A DNA stretch of 64,000 bases. Origin: JAUXJB01 sp965226855 (GTDB lineage: Bacteria > Myxococcota_A > UBA9160 > SZUA-336). Of this stretch, positions 52,470 to 60,925 are shown one piece after another. A program made the position numbers and the translations under genes. The notes beneath the pieces are model-generated. The model worked only from the letters and a program-made list of their open reading frames with translations, made no database searches and was not told where the DNA came from. The stretch spans positions 124,001-188,000 of the forward strand of contig CBDDEE010000028.1 in the NCBI GenBank assembly GCA_965226855.1. Direction: 5' to 3'. Each line of letters starts with the position of its first letter. Position 1 is the stretch's first letter.

Positions 52470-52743
52470 CGATGCAGCCACGGAGGAGACGTTGGTGATG
52501 ACCCCGGCCTGCTGTCGTTGCATCTCGGGCAGCACGTGCTGTCCGCCTCGAATGGCCAGGCCTCTCCGCCCTCGTCCCGGATCATGGCGTGGGTATCCTT
52601 TGCCGAGCCGAGGTTCTTGTCGACGAGCATCACTCTGGCGCCCTCTCGGGCGAAGAGGATCGCTGTGCACGGCCGTTGCCGATCGTGTCTCCTGGGGTCT
52701 GTCCCGCACCTGCGACGATCGCGACCTTGTTCTCGAGTCTCAT
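52470..52743 (-). pseudogene. Short-chain dehydrogenase (SDR) remnant
   Basis: Starting at ATG 52741-52743, MRLENKVAIVAGAGQTPGDT is the SDR nucleotide-binding N-terminus. After GNGRA the frame shifts to ILFAREGARVMLVDKNLGSA and EGGEAWPFEAD. A deletion then joins to the catalytic-Ser strand EMQRQQAGVITNVSSVAAS in another frame, and the Tyr-x-x-x-Lys region is lost. It lies directly in front of the 5'-nucleotidase gene. The 200 bp between it and moaA show no other gene. Confidence 0.75.
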
Positions 52744-52946
52744 AGGCGGACGCATTCTACGACGATAGCTCTCTCTAAAGCACCGCTCGGAGCTCGTCCC
52801 TCTCGGTAGGAGTGCGTCGGCGTTCTTGCCCGTGTAGTGAATCAGGCTGACGAGGGAGAGGCGCCGCAGCCACCTGCTCTTTGCCCTGTTCCATGCAGCT
52901 TGCTGAGCGCCCCCAAGATCTCGTCGTGGTACGCGAGGGTCAGGGG

Positions 52947-53981
52947 CTATCCGCCGATCTGGTACATCTCGATCTTGCTGCGCTTCTCGAGCTCGGCGCC
53001 AGGGGTCTCGGCAAGTCGCTCCTCCGAGTACCGGTCCGAGCGGACGCGCCACACGCCAGCGATCCGCTCGCGCAGCTCCTGATCAGAGGCACCGGCGCGG
53101 AGGAGCGTCTTCAGGTCGGTCCCGTCCTTCGCGAACAGGCACGTCACCAGGTGCCCGTCGGCGGAGAGGCGGGCGCGCGTGCAGTCTCCACAGAAGGGCT
53201 GTGTCACCGACGCGATGATGCCGATCTCGCCACCTCCGTCGCGATATGTGTAACGGCGGGCGACCTCACCGACGTAGCCTGGCTCGGCCGGCTCGAGAGG
53301 CATCTCCCGATCTAGGCGCGCAAGGATCTCGGCCGCAGGGACGACCTGGTCGAGCTTCCAGCCGTTGAGCGTGCCTACGTCCATGAACTCGATAAAGCGC
53401 AAGATGTGGTTCGGCCCGCGGAAGCGGCTCGCGAGCTCGAGCAGCGACTCGTCGTTGACGCCGCGCTGAACGACGCAGTTGATCTTGATCGGAGTCAGCC
53501 CGACGCGCTCGGCCGCCTCCAGGCCTGCGAGCACCTTCTCCAGCGGAAAGGCCTTGCCGTTCATCTGCTCGAACACGTCTTCGTCCAGGCTGTCGATGCT
53601 CACGGTGACGCGCCGCAGCCCAGCGTCCACGAGCTGCTGGGCGACGGGTGCCAGGAGCGACCCGTTCGTTGTCATGGCCAGGTCGCGCACGCCCTCGATT
53701 GCCGCGAGCCGTTCCACAAGCCGCGGCAGCTGTGCGCGGACCAGTGGCTCGCCACCGGTGATGCGCAGCTTCTGCGCACCCAGGTCGACGAAGAGCCGGG
53801 CCAGCCGCTCGATCTCCTCGAAGCTCAGAACCTCTGCCTTCGGCAGGAACTGGTAGCGCTCACCGAAGACCTCGGCAGGCATGCAGTACGGGCAGCGGAA
53901 GTTGCAGCGATCGGTCACCGAGATGCGCAGATCGCGCAGCTGGCGCCCGTAGCTGTCGGAAGGAGGGGGGATCGAGGGCAT
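52947..53981 (-). CDS. moaA: GTP 3',8-cyclase (molybdenum cofactor biosynthesis)
   Basis: The 344-residue radical SAM enzyme converts GTP to 3',8-cyclo-7,8-dihydro-GTP, the first step to molybdopterin. The N-terminal cluster motif is SVTDRCNFRCPYCMPAEVFG, followed by LRITGGEPLVR. The C-terminal second cluster has Cys in QPFCGDCTRARLSADGHLVT and a further Cys in VTCLFA. The conserved Gly-Gly tail ends the protein (MYQIGG). It is the only molybdopterin gene in the window and would serve the hydroxylase at 23395-27456. An Nfu-type gene lies nine bases upstream. Confidence 0.95.
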   Translation of the reverse strand: MPSIPPPSDSYGRQLRDLRISVTDRCNFRCPYCMPAEVFGERYQFLPKAEVLSFEEIERLARLFVDLGAQKLRITGGEPLVRAQLPRLVERLAAIEGVRDLAMTTNGSLLAPVAQQLVDAGLRRVTVSIDSLDEDVFEQMNGKAFPLEKVLAGLEAAERVGLTPIKINCVVQRGVNDESLLELASRFRGPNHILRFIEFMDVGTLNGWKLDQVVPAAEILARLDREMPLEPAEPGYVGEVARRYTYRDGGGEIGIIASVTQPFCGDCTRARLSADGHLVTCLFAKDGTDLKTLLRAGASDQELRERIAGVWRVRSDRYSEERLAETPGAELEKRSKIEMYQIGG

Positions 53982-53989
53982 GGATCCGG

Positions 53990-54571
53990 TCAGCGTGCCT
54001 CTGGTTCGTAATAGGGGTTGTCGCCTGCCGCGTGATCGGTCGCGTCCACGATCTCTGTGATCGCGGGAACGGCCTCTTTGAGCATAGTTTCCACGCCCTG
54101 CTTCAAGGTCACGTCCACCATCCCGCAGCCCTTGCAGCCGCCCCCGAACTCGAGGCGCACGCGGCCGTCGTCCACGTCGATTAGCAGCACCTGCCCGCCG
54201 TGCTGGGCGACCATCGGGTTCACGTGCTGGTCGATCGCTTCCTGCACGTCTGCCGCGAATCCAGTCAGGGGCGGCCGGTTCGGATTCTCCAGACGAAAGC
54301 CGCTCGAGTTCAGCTCCTCGACGAAGTCGAGAGACGCGCCGGCGACGCGTGAGGCGCTCCTCGGATCGAGCAGCAACGCCACCCCGCGCGACTCCATGAG
54401 CACGTCGTCATCGGACTGCTCGGCCCGTGGTACAAAACGAAGGCTGTACGTGCGCGCGGCCAGATCACGCACCTCGATACGGATGGCGCTGTCGTCGAGG
54501 CTTTTGGCCTCTAGCAGGCGCTGGATCTCGCTCGCCGCCGCCTCGCTAACGCTGATGATCGACTCGGGCAT
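53990..54571 (-). CDS. NfuA-like iron-sulfur cluster carrier
   Basis: The 193-residue protein joins an N-terminal A-type-carrier-like (HesB/IscA-like) domain without its Cys triad (ESIISVSEAAASEIQRLLEA) to a C-terminal Nfu domain. The Nfu domain carries the CxxC motif in LEFGGGCKGCGMVDVTLKQG. This is the architecture of NfuA, which delivers 4Fe-4S clusters to targets such as radical SAM enzymes. The gene stops eight bases before moaA, which needs two such clusters, so the pairing makes sense. GGGGAGAG precedes the ATG at 54569-54571. Confidence 0.88.
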   Translation of the reverse strand: MPESIISVSEAAASEIQRLLEAKSLDDSAIRIEVRDLAARTYSLRFVPRAEQSDDDVLMESRGVALLLDPRSASRVAGASLDFVEELNSSGFRLENPNRPPLTGFAADVQEAIDQHVNPMVAQHGGQVLLIDVDDGRVRLEFGGGCKGCGMVDVTLKQGVETMLKEAVPAITEIVDATDHAAGDNPYYEPEAR

Positions 54572-54633
54572 CGCGACTCTCCCCAAACTACAGGGTATCG
54601 CAACGAGGGGGACCCCGCCGAGGAGCGAGTTCG

Positions 54634-55203
54634 TCAGCTGGCCCCAGATCGGCCGTCGGGTGGCCAGCTCGCCAGGCCGTCCTCCAGCGGCACGTCCAGG
54701 CTCTGGAGCACCTGCGAGATCATGCGCCAGTTGCCGATTACCCCCACCAGCTCGATCAGCTCCTCCTTCCCTCCGATGGTGGCCTCGCACTCCGCCCACG
54801 TCGCCGCCGAGATCTTGCCGCCTGACAGCGCGTCGTCCGTCGCCGCCAGCACGGCTCGATCCGCGGCGCCGAAGCGCTCGGAGTCGCGCCAGTCGCGCAA
54901 CGCGAGCAGGTCCTCCTCGCTCACCCCGAGCTGTCGGGCCACGCGCCAGTGCTGCGTCCATTCGTAGTCAGAGCCAGTCACCCAGCCGATGCGCATGATG
55001 ACGAGTTCGCGCAGGCGTTGGTCGAGCTTCGCTCCGAAGAGCAGGGCGACGAGCAGGTCGTGGACGGCCTTCGCGACCGGCGGGTGGTTCAAGAGTACCC
55101 GGAAGACGTTCAGCTCGGCCATGGTTTCCGTCACGCCGACCTCCTTCGCGGCGGTCCCTGCGTCCTCGATGGACAGTCGCACGATCCGGGGCTCGGGCTG
55201 CAT
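54634..55203 (-). CDS. Carboxymuconolactone decarboxylase/AhpD-like protein
   Basis: The 189-residue all-helical CMD-family protein has RVLLNHPPVAKAVHDLLVAL, LRELVIMRIGWVTGSDYEWT and QHWRVARQLGVSEEDLLALR. The AhpD CxxC is absent: the E-x7-C-x2-C-x3-H site reads GSDYEWTQHW here, so peroxidase activity is unlikely and the protein belongs to the YciW/PA2415-like branch. GGAAGGAG precedes ATG 55201-55203. It diverges from the MDR dehydrogenase at 55238 over 34 bp. Confidence 0.85.
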   Translation of the reverse strand: MQPEPRIVRLSIEDAGTAAKEVGVTETMAELNVFRVLLNHPPVAKAVHDLLVALLFGAKLDQRLRELVIMRIGWVTGSDYEWTQHWRVARQLGVSEEDLLALRDWRDSERFGAADRAVLAATDDALSGGKISAATWAECEATIGGKEELIELVGVIGNWRMISQVLQSLDVPLEDGLASWPPDGRSGAS

Positions 55204-55237
55204 CGCGGCTTCTCCTTCCCCTACAATGATAGCCAGC

Positions 55238-56335
55238 ATGGCGAGCAAAAAATGCCTGGCAATGGTACAGACGGCGCCGCGCACGCTCGAGGCGCGCGAC
55301 CTGCCTATCCCGGAGATCGACGCCGACACCGCGCTGCTTCGTGTGGAGACCTGCGGCATCTGCGGCAGCGACTACGAGCAGTTCGAGGGAGTGCTGCGAA
55401 TCAAGGACCCCGTGATTCCCGGTCACGAGCCGCTGGGCATCATCGAGAAGATCGGAGATCGCGCAGCCCGGCGCTGGGGAGTAGACGTGGGCGACCGGGT
55501 TGCGGTGGAGACAATGCTCTCGTGCCGCTTCTGTGGGCCGTGCCTCACCGGGCGCTACCACCTGTGTGAGCACCGTCGCATCTACTCCTACATTCCGGTC
55601 AGCGACGAGCCGGGACTGTGGGGCGCGTACGCGGAGTACCTCTTCCTCGATGCGAACGCCATCTTGCACAAGGTGGACCCGACGCTTCCGGCAGCGGTCG
55701 CCGTGATGTTCAACCCGCTGGGTGCCGGATTCCGTTGGGCCGTCGAGATCCCCGAGACCGGGCCCGGTGACACGGTCGTGGTCCTGGGCCCAGGTCAGCG
55801 CGGACTCTCGAGCGTGATCGCCTGCCGCGAGGCGGGCGCGGACGAGATCATTGTCACCGGCCTGGCGGTGGACGCCCAGAAGCTGGCGCTCGCGAAGGAG
55901 TTCGGGGCCGACCACCTGATCGACGTGCAGAACGAGAACGCCAGGCAGCGTATCCGGGAGCTCACGGATGGCCGCGGAGCGGAGGTCGTGGTCGACGTAA
56001 CGTCCTACGCCACCGATCCGGTTGCCGAGGCGCTCGACTACGTGCGACCTGGAGGCACGATCGTGCTGGCCGGGGTCAAGGGCTACAAGCCGGTCGATGG
56101 GTTCATCTCCGACAAGATCGTGATGAAAGAGATCTCGATCCGCGGCGCCATCGGCGTTACCTCGACGGGGTACGCGAGCGCGATCCGCCTGCTCGAGTCC
56201 CGCAAGGTCCCGATCGAGAAGATGCACACGCACGATTTCGACCTGCGCGACGCCGAGCTGGCCATCCGCACCCTGGCGCGGGAGATTCCCGGCGACGAGT
56301 CCATTCACTCTTGCCTCATACCGGGCCTCCGCTGA
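55238..56335 (+). CDS. Zinc-dependent medium-chain dehydrogenase
   Basis: The 365-residue MDR dehydrogenase has the catalytic zinc ligands Cys in VETCGICGSDYEQF and His-Glu in PGHEPLGIIEKIG. The structural zinc Cys set is CRFCGPCLTGRYHLC, and the NAD-binding loop is VVVLGPGQRGLSS (GxGxxG modified). The substrate is probably an alcohol or polyol. ATG 55238 was chosen because similarity starts there; the open frame reaches back into the CMD gene. It is followed within six bases by the thioesterase gene. Confidence 0.88.
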   Translation: MASKKCLAMVQTAPRTLEARDLPIPEIDADTALLRVETCGICGSDYEQFEGVLRIKDPVIPGHEPLGIIEKIGDRAARRWGVDVGDRVAVETMLSCRFCGPCLTGRYHLCEHRRIYSYIPVSDEPGLWGAYAEYLFLDANAILHKVDPTLPAAVAVMFNPLGAGFRWAVEIPETGPGDTVVVLGPGQRGLSSVIACREAGADEIIVTGLAVDAQKLALAKEFGADHLIDVQNENARQRIRELTDGRGAEVVVDVTSYATDPVAEALDYVRPGGTIVLAGVKGYKPVDGFISDKIVMKEISIRGAIGVTSTGYASAIRLLESRKVPIEKMHTHDFDLRDAELAIRTLAREIPGDESIHSCLIPGLR

Positions 56336-56340
56336 GCTCC

Positions 56341-57186
56341 GTGGAGGCAGTCAAGCGCTGGATCGAGGAGTCACCGTACACCCGCTTTCTGGGGATCGAG
56401 GCGGCGGAGATCGAGGAAGGAGCCGTGACTCTGGTCCTTCCCTATTCGGACGAGAACTCGAACCCGGGGAAGGCTCTGCACGGGGGCTGCGCGGCATCGC
56501 TCGGTGCCGTGGGAGCCCAGGCCGTGGCTCGTCTGGCCCTCGGCGCGGACTCCGGCCCATTTCACACCTTCAGCTTGCAGGTGAATTACCTGGCAGCCGC
56601 GATCGGGGAAACCGTCGTCGCGGGCGCCAGGCTCCTGCGTGCTGGCAAGGAGCTCTGCTTTGCCCAGGTCGACGTGGCGACCGAGGCCGGCAAGCCGATC
56701 GCACACGTCACGAGCGCCGTACGCGCGCGCTTCGGCGCCGAAGACGCCAAGCTGCATCGCACGGCCGGCGACCACGGCGAGGTCGATCCCGGCCCCATGG
56801 GCCCGAACATCGGACTCGTCCCCTTCATCGGGAATCGTGGCATCTCCGTCGAGCACATGGCGGGTGGCACCTCGCGACTCGTCATGCCCTTCAGGCAAGA
56901 GAACTCGGACCTCGCAGGCGGAGTCCACGAAGGAGCCGTCCTCGCCCTCCTCGACACGACCGGAGCCATGGCCTCCTGGGCCGTCACGGGCCCGGGCCGC
57001 TTCAAAGCCTCAACCCCGTCCATCCAGGCCCAGATCCTCGCCCCTGCCCGCCCGGAGGACCTAGTCGCCTACGGCCGCTGCGTCCAGCGAGACCGAGAGC
57101 TCCTCGTGAGCGACGTTGAAGTAGCCAGCACCACCGACCAAACCGTCTCCGCCCGAGGCACCGTCCTCTACCGAATCGTCACCTGA
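56341..57186 (+). CDS. PaaI-like tandem hotdog thioesterase
   Basis: The protein has two hotdog domains in one chain (281 residues from GTG 56341). Domain 1 contains PGKALHGGCAASLGAVGAQA (the HGG motif of PaaI thioesterases) and domain 2 contains LAGGVHEGAVLALLDTTGAM, where the Gly after His is replaced by Glu. Duplicated domains would form an internal dimer hydrolysing an acyl-CoA. TTG at 56311, overlapping the dehydrogenase, is an alternative start. Neither start has a clear ribosome site, so translation is probably coupled to the upstream gene. Confidence 0.83.
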   Translation: MEAVKRWIEESPYTRFLGIEAAEIEEGAVTLVLPYSDENSNPGKALHGGCAASLGAVGAQAVARLALGADSGPFHTFSLQVNYLAAAIGETVVAGARLLRAGKELCFAQVDVATEAGKPIAHVTSAVRARFGAEDAKLHRTAGDHGEVDPGPMGPNIGLVPFIGNRGISVEHMAGGTSRLVMPFRQENSDLAGGVHEGAVLALLDTTGAMASWAVTGPGRFKASTPSIQAQILAPARPEDLVAYGRCVQRDRELLVSDVEVASTTDQTVSARGTVLYRIVT

Positions 57187-57227
57187 CCCACCCAACAACG
57201 CCGCACGGTGAGATGCAACACGAGGAC

Positions 57228-57343
57228 GCCGGAGGCCGGTGGAACGTCCCCCGCGGGACCGTGATAGCGGTGTCCGAGGCATAGATATCGCCTGTGCACG
57301 CAGGGAGCGGGGTCCCGCGGGGGACGTTTCACCGGCCTCCGGC
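57228..57343. repeat. Long inverted repeat (33-bp arms, 50-nt spacer)
   Basis: Arm 57228-57260 and arm 57311-57343 are reverse complements with one mismatch in 33 bp. The core of the second arm reads GGTCCCGCGGGGGACG. The element fills most of the 183-bp gap between two convergent genes. It is too long and GC-rich for an ordinary terminator and carries no T-run. A MITE-like element, a processed hairpin RNA or a bidirectional transcription block are possible. I found no second copy in the window. Confidence 0.85.
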
Positions 57344-57369
57344 ATCCGGCCTAGGGCTCTCGAACCGCC

Positions 57370-58047
57370 CTAGTCCGCCACCGCCCCGTTCCCGTACCTC
57401 CGATTCACCTCGCGCCGCAGATTCGCAATCAGCTTCGCGAGTGACCGCCTCCTCAGCATCCCCTCGACGGAATCGGGCACACTGCGGCCGGCGTCCATCT
57501 CCGCGGCGTAGCGGATCAAGGTCTCGTTGCCCTTGTTCGCGGGGATCAGCTGCCAGTGTCCCTCACTCGACTTGATGTCGTGCTTCTCCGTCAGATCGAG
57601 CGACCAGCTCAGCTCCCCGAAGCGCGGCTCCAGGGTGTAGACCGTCGTGTGCTGCATGCCAAAGAAGACGACCCGGTAGTTCTGGCGCACCCACGTGCGG
57701 CTACCGTCCTTGCGGGTGACCTGCGTCCGCGTGATGTGCGGCATGAACTTCGGCCAGGCCTCGAAGTCGGTCAGGACCGCCCAGACCTGCTGGGGCGCGT
57801 GGCGGATCAGGCCTGAGGCCGAGCTGTCGTGCGCAGCCTCGCTGCCCCGGGTGATCAGCTCGTCCTCCTTGGCCAGGAGGATCGATCCCCTCTCGAGGGC
57901 CTGCCAATCCGAGGGAGAGTAGAGCGCGCGGGGGTTCGGGAGCGAGCCCTCGCAGGCGATGCAGTGAGCCGCGCCCACGTCCGGGGTGCCCTCGGCGATC
58001 GCCGGTTGCGGCAAGGCGAGCAGGAGAATGACCACCAGTACCATCAC
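57370..58047 (-). CDS. Exported SRPBCC (START/polyketide-cyclase-like) protein
   Basis: The 225-residue precursor has a signal peptide (VLVVILLLALPQPAIAEGTP) and then two Cys in AAHCIACEG. An SRPBCC domain follows from ~residue 60: HAPQQVWAVLTDFEAWPKFM, NYRVVFFGMQHTTVYTLEPR and EGHWQLIPANKGNETLIRYA. It probably binds a hydrophobic ligand in the periplasm. A C-terminal basic helix follows (LRRRSLAKLIANLRREVNRR). ATG 58045-58047 or the next ATG begins it. It converges with the thioesterase gene over the long inverted repeat. Confidence 0.82.
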   Translation of the reverse strand: MMVLVVILLLALPQPAIAEGTPDVGAAHCIACEGSLPNPRALYSPSDWQALERGSILLAKEDELITRGSEAAHDSSASGLIRHAPQQVWAVLTDFEAWPKFMPHITRTQVTRKDGSRTWVRQNYRVVFFGMQHTTVYTLEPRFGELSWSLDLTEKHDIKSSEGHWQLIPANKGNETLIRYAAEMDAGRSVPDSVEGMLRRRSLAKLIANLRREVNRRYGNGAVAD

Positions 58048-58101
58048 GATTGAGCGTAGCAGAGGTCGGGGTCAGCGTGGAAGCCTGGTACACTCCCGCG
58101 C

Positions 58102-58485
58102 ATGGAGTTCATCGCAGTAGTAACCATGCTGTCCGTACTAGAGTACGTCACCTTCCAGATCCTGGTCGGACGGGCACGGGTCAAGTACGAGGTCGCGGCG
58201 CCCGCGACGACGGGGCACGAGGTCTTCGAGCGCTATTACCGCGTGCAGCAGAACACCATCGAGCAGCTGGTGGTGTTCCTGCCTAGCCTGTGGCTCTTCG
58301 GGTTATTCCTCAACCCGGTGGCAGCCGCGATTATCGGTCTCTTTTTCATCCTGGGCCGGATCCTCTACCTGCGCGGCTACGTCAAGGATCCGAACAAGCG
58401 GGGAGTGGGCTTCGTGATCGGATTCGGGGCCACTCTCATCCTCGCTCTCGGCGGCCTGGGCGCGGCGATTCTGGCGGCCCTCTAG
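58102..58485 (+). CDS. MAPEG-family membrane protein
   Basis: The 127-residue integral membrane protein has four hydrophobic segments. The MAPEG glutathione-binding motif is in YRVQQNTIEQLVVFLPSLWL (R-x3-N-T-x-E-Q), followed by GRILYLRGYVKDPNKRGVGF. It resembles eukaryote-like microsomal glutathione transferase 3/LTC4 synthase proteins. It would conjugate or reduce lipid peroxides at the inner membrane. A cytosolic GST is encoded at 46326. It diverges from the SRPBCC gene across 54 bp. Confidence 0.88.
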   Translation: MEFIAVVTMLSVLEYVTFQILVGRARVKYEVAAPATTGHEVFERYYRVQQNTIEQLVVFLPSLWLFGLFLNPVAAAIIGLFFILGRILYLRGYVKDPNKRGVGFVIGFGATLILALGGLGAAILAAL

Positions 58486-58540
58486 ACCAGGCGCGAGGCG
58501 GATGATCCCGTGATCTCGGTCTTCTCGGGAAGAGTTTGGG

Positions 58541-59485
58541 CTAGCCCGCCAGGTCTCGCTTCAGCTCGAGCGGGAGCGTGAAGCGGATGTCCTCCCGTAC
58601 CAGCTCGACGTGCTCGGGCTCGGGGTACCCGAGCGAGCCGAGTTTCCGGATCACTTCCTCGACGAGGAATTCCGGCGTCGAGGCGCCAGCCGTCACGCCG
58701 ACGCTGCGCGCGGTTTCCAGCCAGGCCGGCTCGATCGCCGCGGCGCTCTCGACCAGGTGAGCTCGCGCCCCGAGCGCCCGAGCCACCTCGACCAGCCGAT
58801 TCGAGTTGCTCGAGGTCGGGGCGCCCACCACCAGGACCAGCTCGCTGCGCGCGGCGATGGCCTTGATCGCGTTCTGTCGGTTCTGCGTGGCGTAGCAGAT
58901 GTCGTCCTTGCTCGGCAGCTGGATCTTGGGAAAGCGTTGCTGCAAGGCCGCGACGATGGCCCGCGTGTCGTCGATCGAGAGGGTCGTCTGCGTGAGCAGG
59001 GCGAGCTTGTCCGCTTGCGGCAGCTCGAGCGTCGCCACGTCCTCCAGTGTCTCTACGAGGTGTATGCGGTCGGGGGCATGTCCGAGCGTGCCCTCGACCT
59101 CGACGTGCCCGCGGTGCCCGATCAGGACGATCCGATAGCCGGCACGCGCATAGCGGAGCGCCTCGACGTGCACCTTGGTCACGAGCGGGCAGGTGGCATC
59201 GATGCTGCGCAGGCCTCGGGTGCGAGCCTGCTCGCGCACGACCGGCGAGATCCCATGGGCGCTGAAGATTACCCGGCTCCCTGATGGCACCTCGTCTAGG
59301 TCCTCCGTGAAAATCGCTCCCTGCTCTCGCAGCCGCTCGACCACGTGGCGGTTGTGCACGATCTCGTGGCGCACGTAGACGGGCGGACCGTAGGTCTCGA
59401 GTGCGAGCTCGACGATCTCGATCGCACGATCGACTCCCGCACAGAATCCCCTGGGACTGGCCAGTAGCACGCAGTGCTCGAGCAT
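58541..59485 (-). CDS. ispH: 4-hydroxy-3-methylbut-2-enyl diphosphate reductase
   Basis: The 314-residue enzyme performs the last step of the MEP isoprenoid pathway. The three iron-sulfur Cys lie in SPRGFCAGVDRAIEI, SIDATCPLVTKV and DDICYATQNRQ. The substrate-binding residues include His in VRHEIVHNRHVV and IGHRGHVEVEGT, Glu in the same segment, and the Ser/Asn triad in GAPTSSNSNRL. ATG 59483-59485 is chosen over the adjacent GTG at 59488. Downstream runs the convergent MAPEG gene; upstream is the broken pcs gene on the same strand, which it may once have followed in an operon. Confidence 0.95.
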   Translation of the reverse strand: MLEHCVLLASPRGFCAGVDRAIEIVELALETYGPPVYVRHEIVHNRHVVERLREQGAIFTEDLDEVPSGSRVIFSAHGISPVVREQARTRGLRSIDATCPLVTKVHVEALRYARAGYRIVLIGHRGHVEVEGTLGHAPDRIHLVETLEDVATLELPQADKLALLTQTTLSIDDTRAIVAALQQRFPKIQLPSKDDICYATQNRQNAIKAIAARSELVLVVGAPTSSNSNRLVEVARALGARAHLVESAAAIEPAWLETARSVGVTAGASTPEFLVEEVIRKLGSLGYPEPEHVELVREDIRFTLPLELKRDLAG

Positions 59486-59654
59486 CACTTGAAGCTTAGC
59501 CCGATGCGCGCGTTTTTGCCTCGCTTGCTCTCAGGTTCAAGAGCAGGGAGGCACCAAGGTAGTACGCGGGACCGAGCAGGCTCACCCACACCCAGAACGG
59601 GTCGGGCCGGATTCGGACCGCAATCCACGAGAAGCCCACGACCCAGAGACCTAG

Positions 59655-60925
59655 CAGGCTGCGGAGAAAGTGACTGGGTTGGGCGGGACGCCTCTGACGG
59701 GAGGCGTGCCGAGCAGGGAGAGGGATCGCCGTTCCCGGTACGAACCGGTTCGGTGTCGCACGGGTAGATCTTGCGGGATCATGAGCTATGTCGCCTCCAA
59801 CAGGTTGCGGATACGGACCAGGTTGTAGGCCGCAGCAGTGAAGGTGAAGACCCAGCCGACCCGATCCGTGCCCCGGTGCCGGGTCTTGCGCATCAAGCCC
59901 ACCGTCTTCATCCAGCCAAACACCTCCTCCACCCGTTTGCGGAAGCGCTGGCTCACCTCGTAGCCCGGGTGTCCTGTGGTCCTTCGATCGATCGCGCTTC
60001 GGCGGTTCGTCGTGTTCTGTGCCACGTGCGGGGTAACGCTCCAGGCCCGAAGCGCCTGCACAAAGCTCTTGGCGTCGTAGCCCTTGTCTCCAGCCAGGGT
60101 GATCCGGCGAGCGCCCCCCAGACCCAGCACCATCTCGAGAGCCGCTTCGCGCTCCGCATACCCCGACGCCTGAGTGAGCTTCGCCGCCACCACCAGGCCG
60201 TTGCGGTTCTCCGTCACGACGTGTCCCTGATACGCGAGCCGCGCGCCCTGGCCCCTCATCCCCGCCAGTCGGGCGTCCGGATCCGTCCTCGACGCATGCG
60301 TCTGGTTGCTCCGCTTCTCGCCCCGGAAGTTGACCGTCGGGTTGCCCGGGTCGTCATCGTCCCTGCGCTTCTCGTCCTTGCGCACGAAGCTCTTCTGGCT
60401 CGCCCACGCCTCGATCAGCGTCCCGTCCACCGTGAAGTGCTCCGATGACACCAACCCCTCCGACTCCGCCTGCGCCAGCACCGCCTCGAAGAAATGCTGA
60501 GCGATCTCGCCCTTCAGCAGCCGTTCCCGATTCTTGGTGAACACCGTCGCGCTGAACACCTCATCGTCCAGCTCCAGGCCCACGAACCAGCGGTAGAGCA
60601 GGTTGTAGTCGATCTGCTCGATCAGCTGGCGCTCGCTCCGGATCGTGTACAGCACCTGCAACAGCAGCGCCCGCAACAGCTGCTCCGGCGGGACCGACGG
60701 TCGGCCGACCCCTTTGGCGTAGATACCATCGAAGCGTCGCGACAGCTGCTCCAGCGCCGCGTCCACCAGTCGCCGGATCGCTCGAAGCGGATGGTCCTCG
60801 GGAATCCGGGACTCCAGCGATACGTAGCTGAAGATCCCACCCTGGAGCGTCTGCGGTCCTCTCACATCTCCCCCTTGGGGCTTCCCTCAAAGGTACCCTT
60901 CGATGAGGAGTTTTTCAGCAGCCTG
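59655..60925 (-). mobile_element. IS5-type insertion sequence, copy 2 (complete, 1271 bp)
   Basis: The ends read inward CAGGCTGCGGAGAAAGT (left) and CAGGCTGCTGAAAAACT (right), 14 of 17 matching. CTAG flanks both sides (59651-59654, 60926-60929). Deleting the element plus one CTAG restores the pcs reading frame exactly, which proves the boundaries and the 4-bp duplication. Orientation is the same as copy 1 at the window start. Confidence 0.95.
59786..60865 (-). CDS. IS5-family transposase (complete copy)
   Basis: The 359-residue DDE transposase has an N-terminal SYVSLESRIPEDHPLRAIRR, DUF772-like YTIRSERQLIEQIDYNLLYR, the first Asp in HFTVDGTLIEAWAS, the second in ITLAGDKGYDAKSF and the Glu in RFRKRVEEVFGWMKTVG (Y-x-R-x-x-x-E-x6-K region). 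No stops or shifts interrupt it. The ATG at 60863-60865 lies about 60 bp inside the right end. The gene is probably functional. Confidence 0.95.
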   Translation of the reverse strand: MRGPQTLQGGIFSYVSLESRIPEDHPLRAIRRLVDAALEQLSRRFDGIYAKGVGRPSVPPEQLLRALLLQVLYTIRSERQLIEQIDYNLLYRWFVGLELDDEVFSATVFTKNRERLLKGEIAQHFFEAVLAQAESEGLVSSEHFTVDGTLIEAWASQKSFVRKDEKRRDDDDPGNPTVNFRGEKRSNQTHASRTDPDARLAGMRGQGARLAYQGHVVTENRNGLVVAAKLTQASGYAEREAALEMVLGLGGARRITLAGDKGYDAKSFVQALRAWSVTPHVAQNTTNRRSAIDRRTTGHPGYEVSQRFRKRVEEVFGWMKTVGLMRKTRHRGTDRVGWVFTFTAAAYNLVRIRNLLEAT

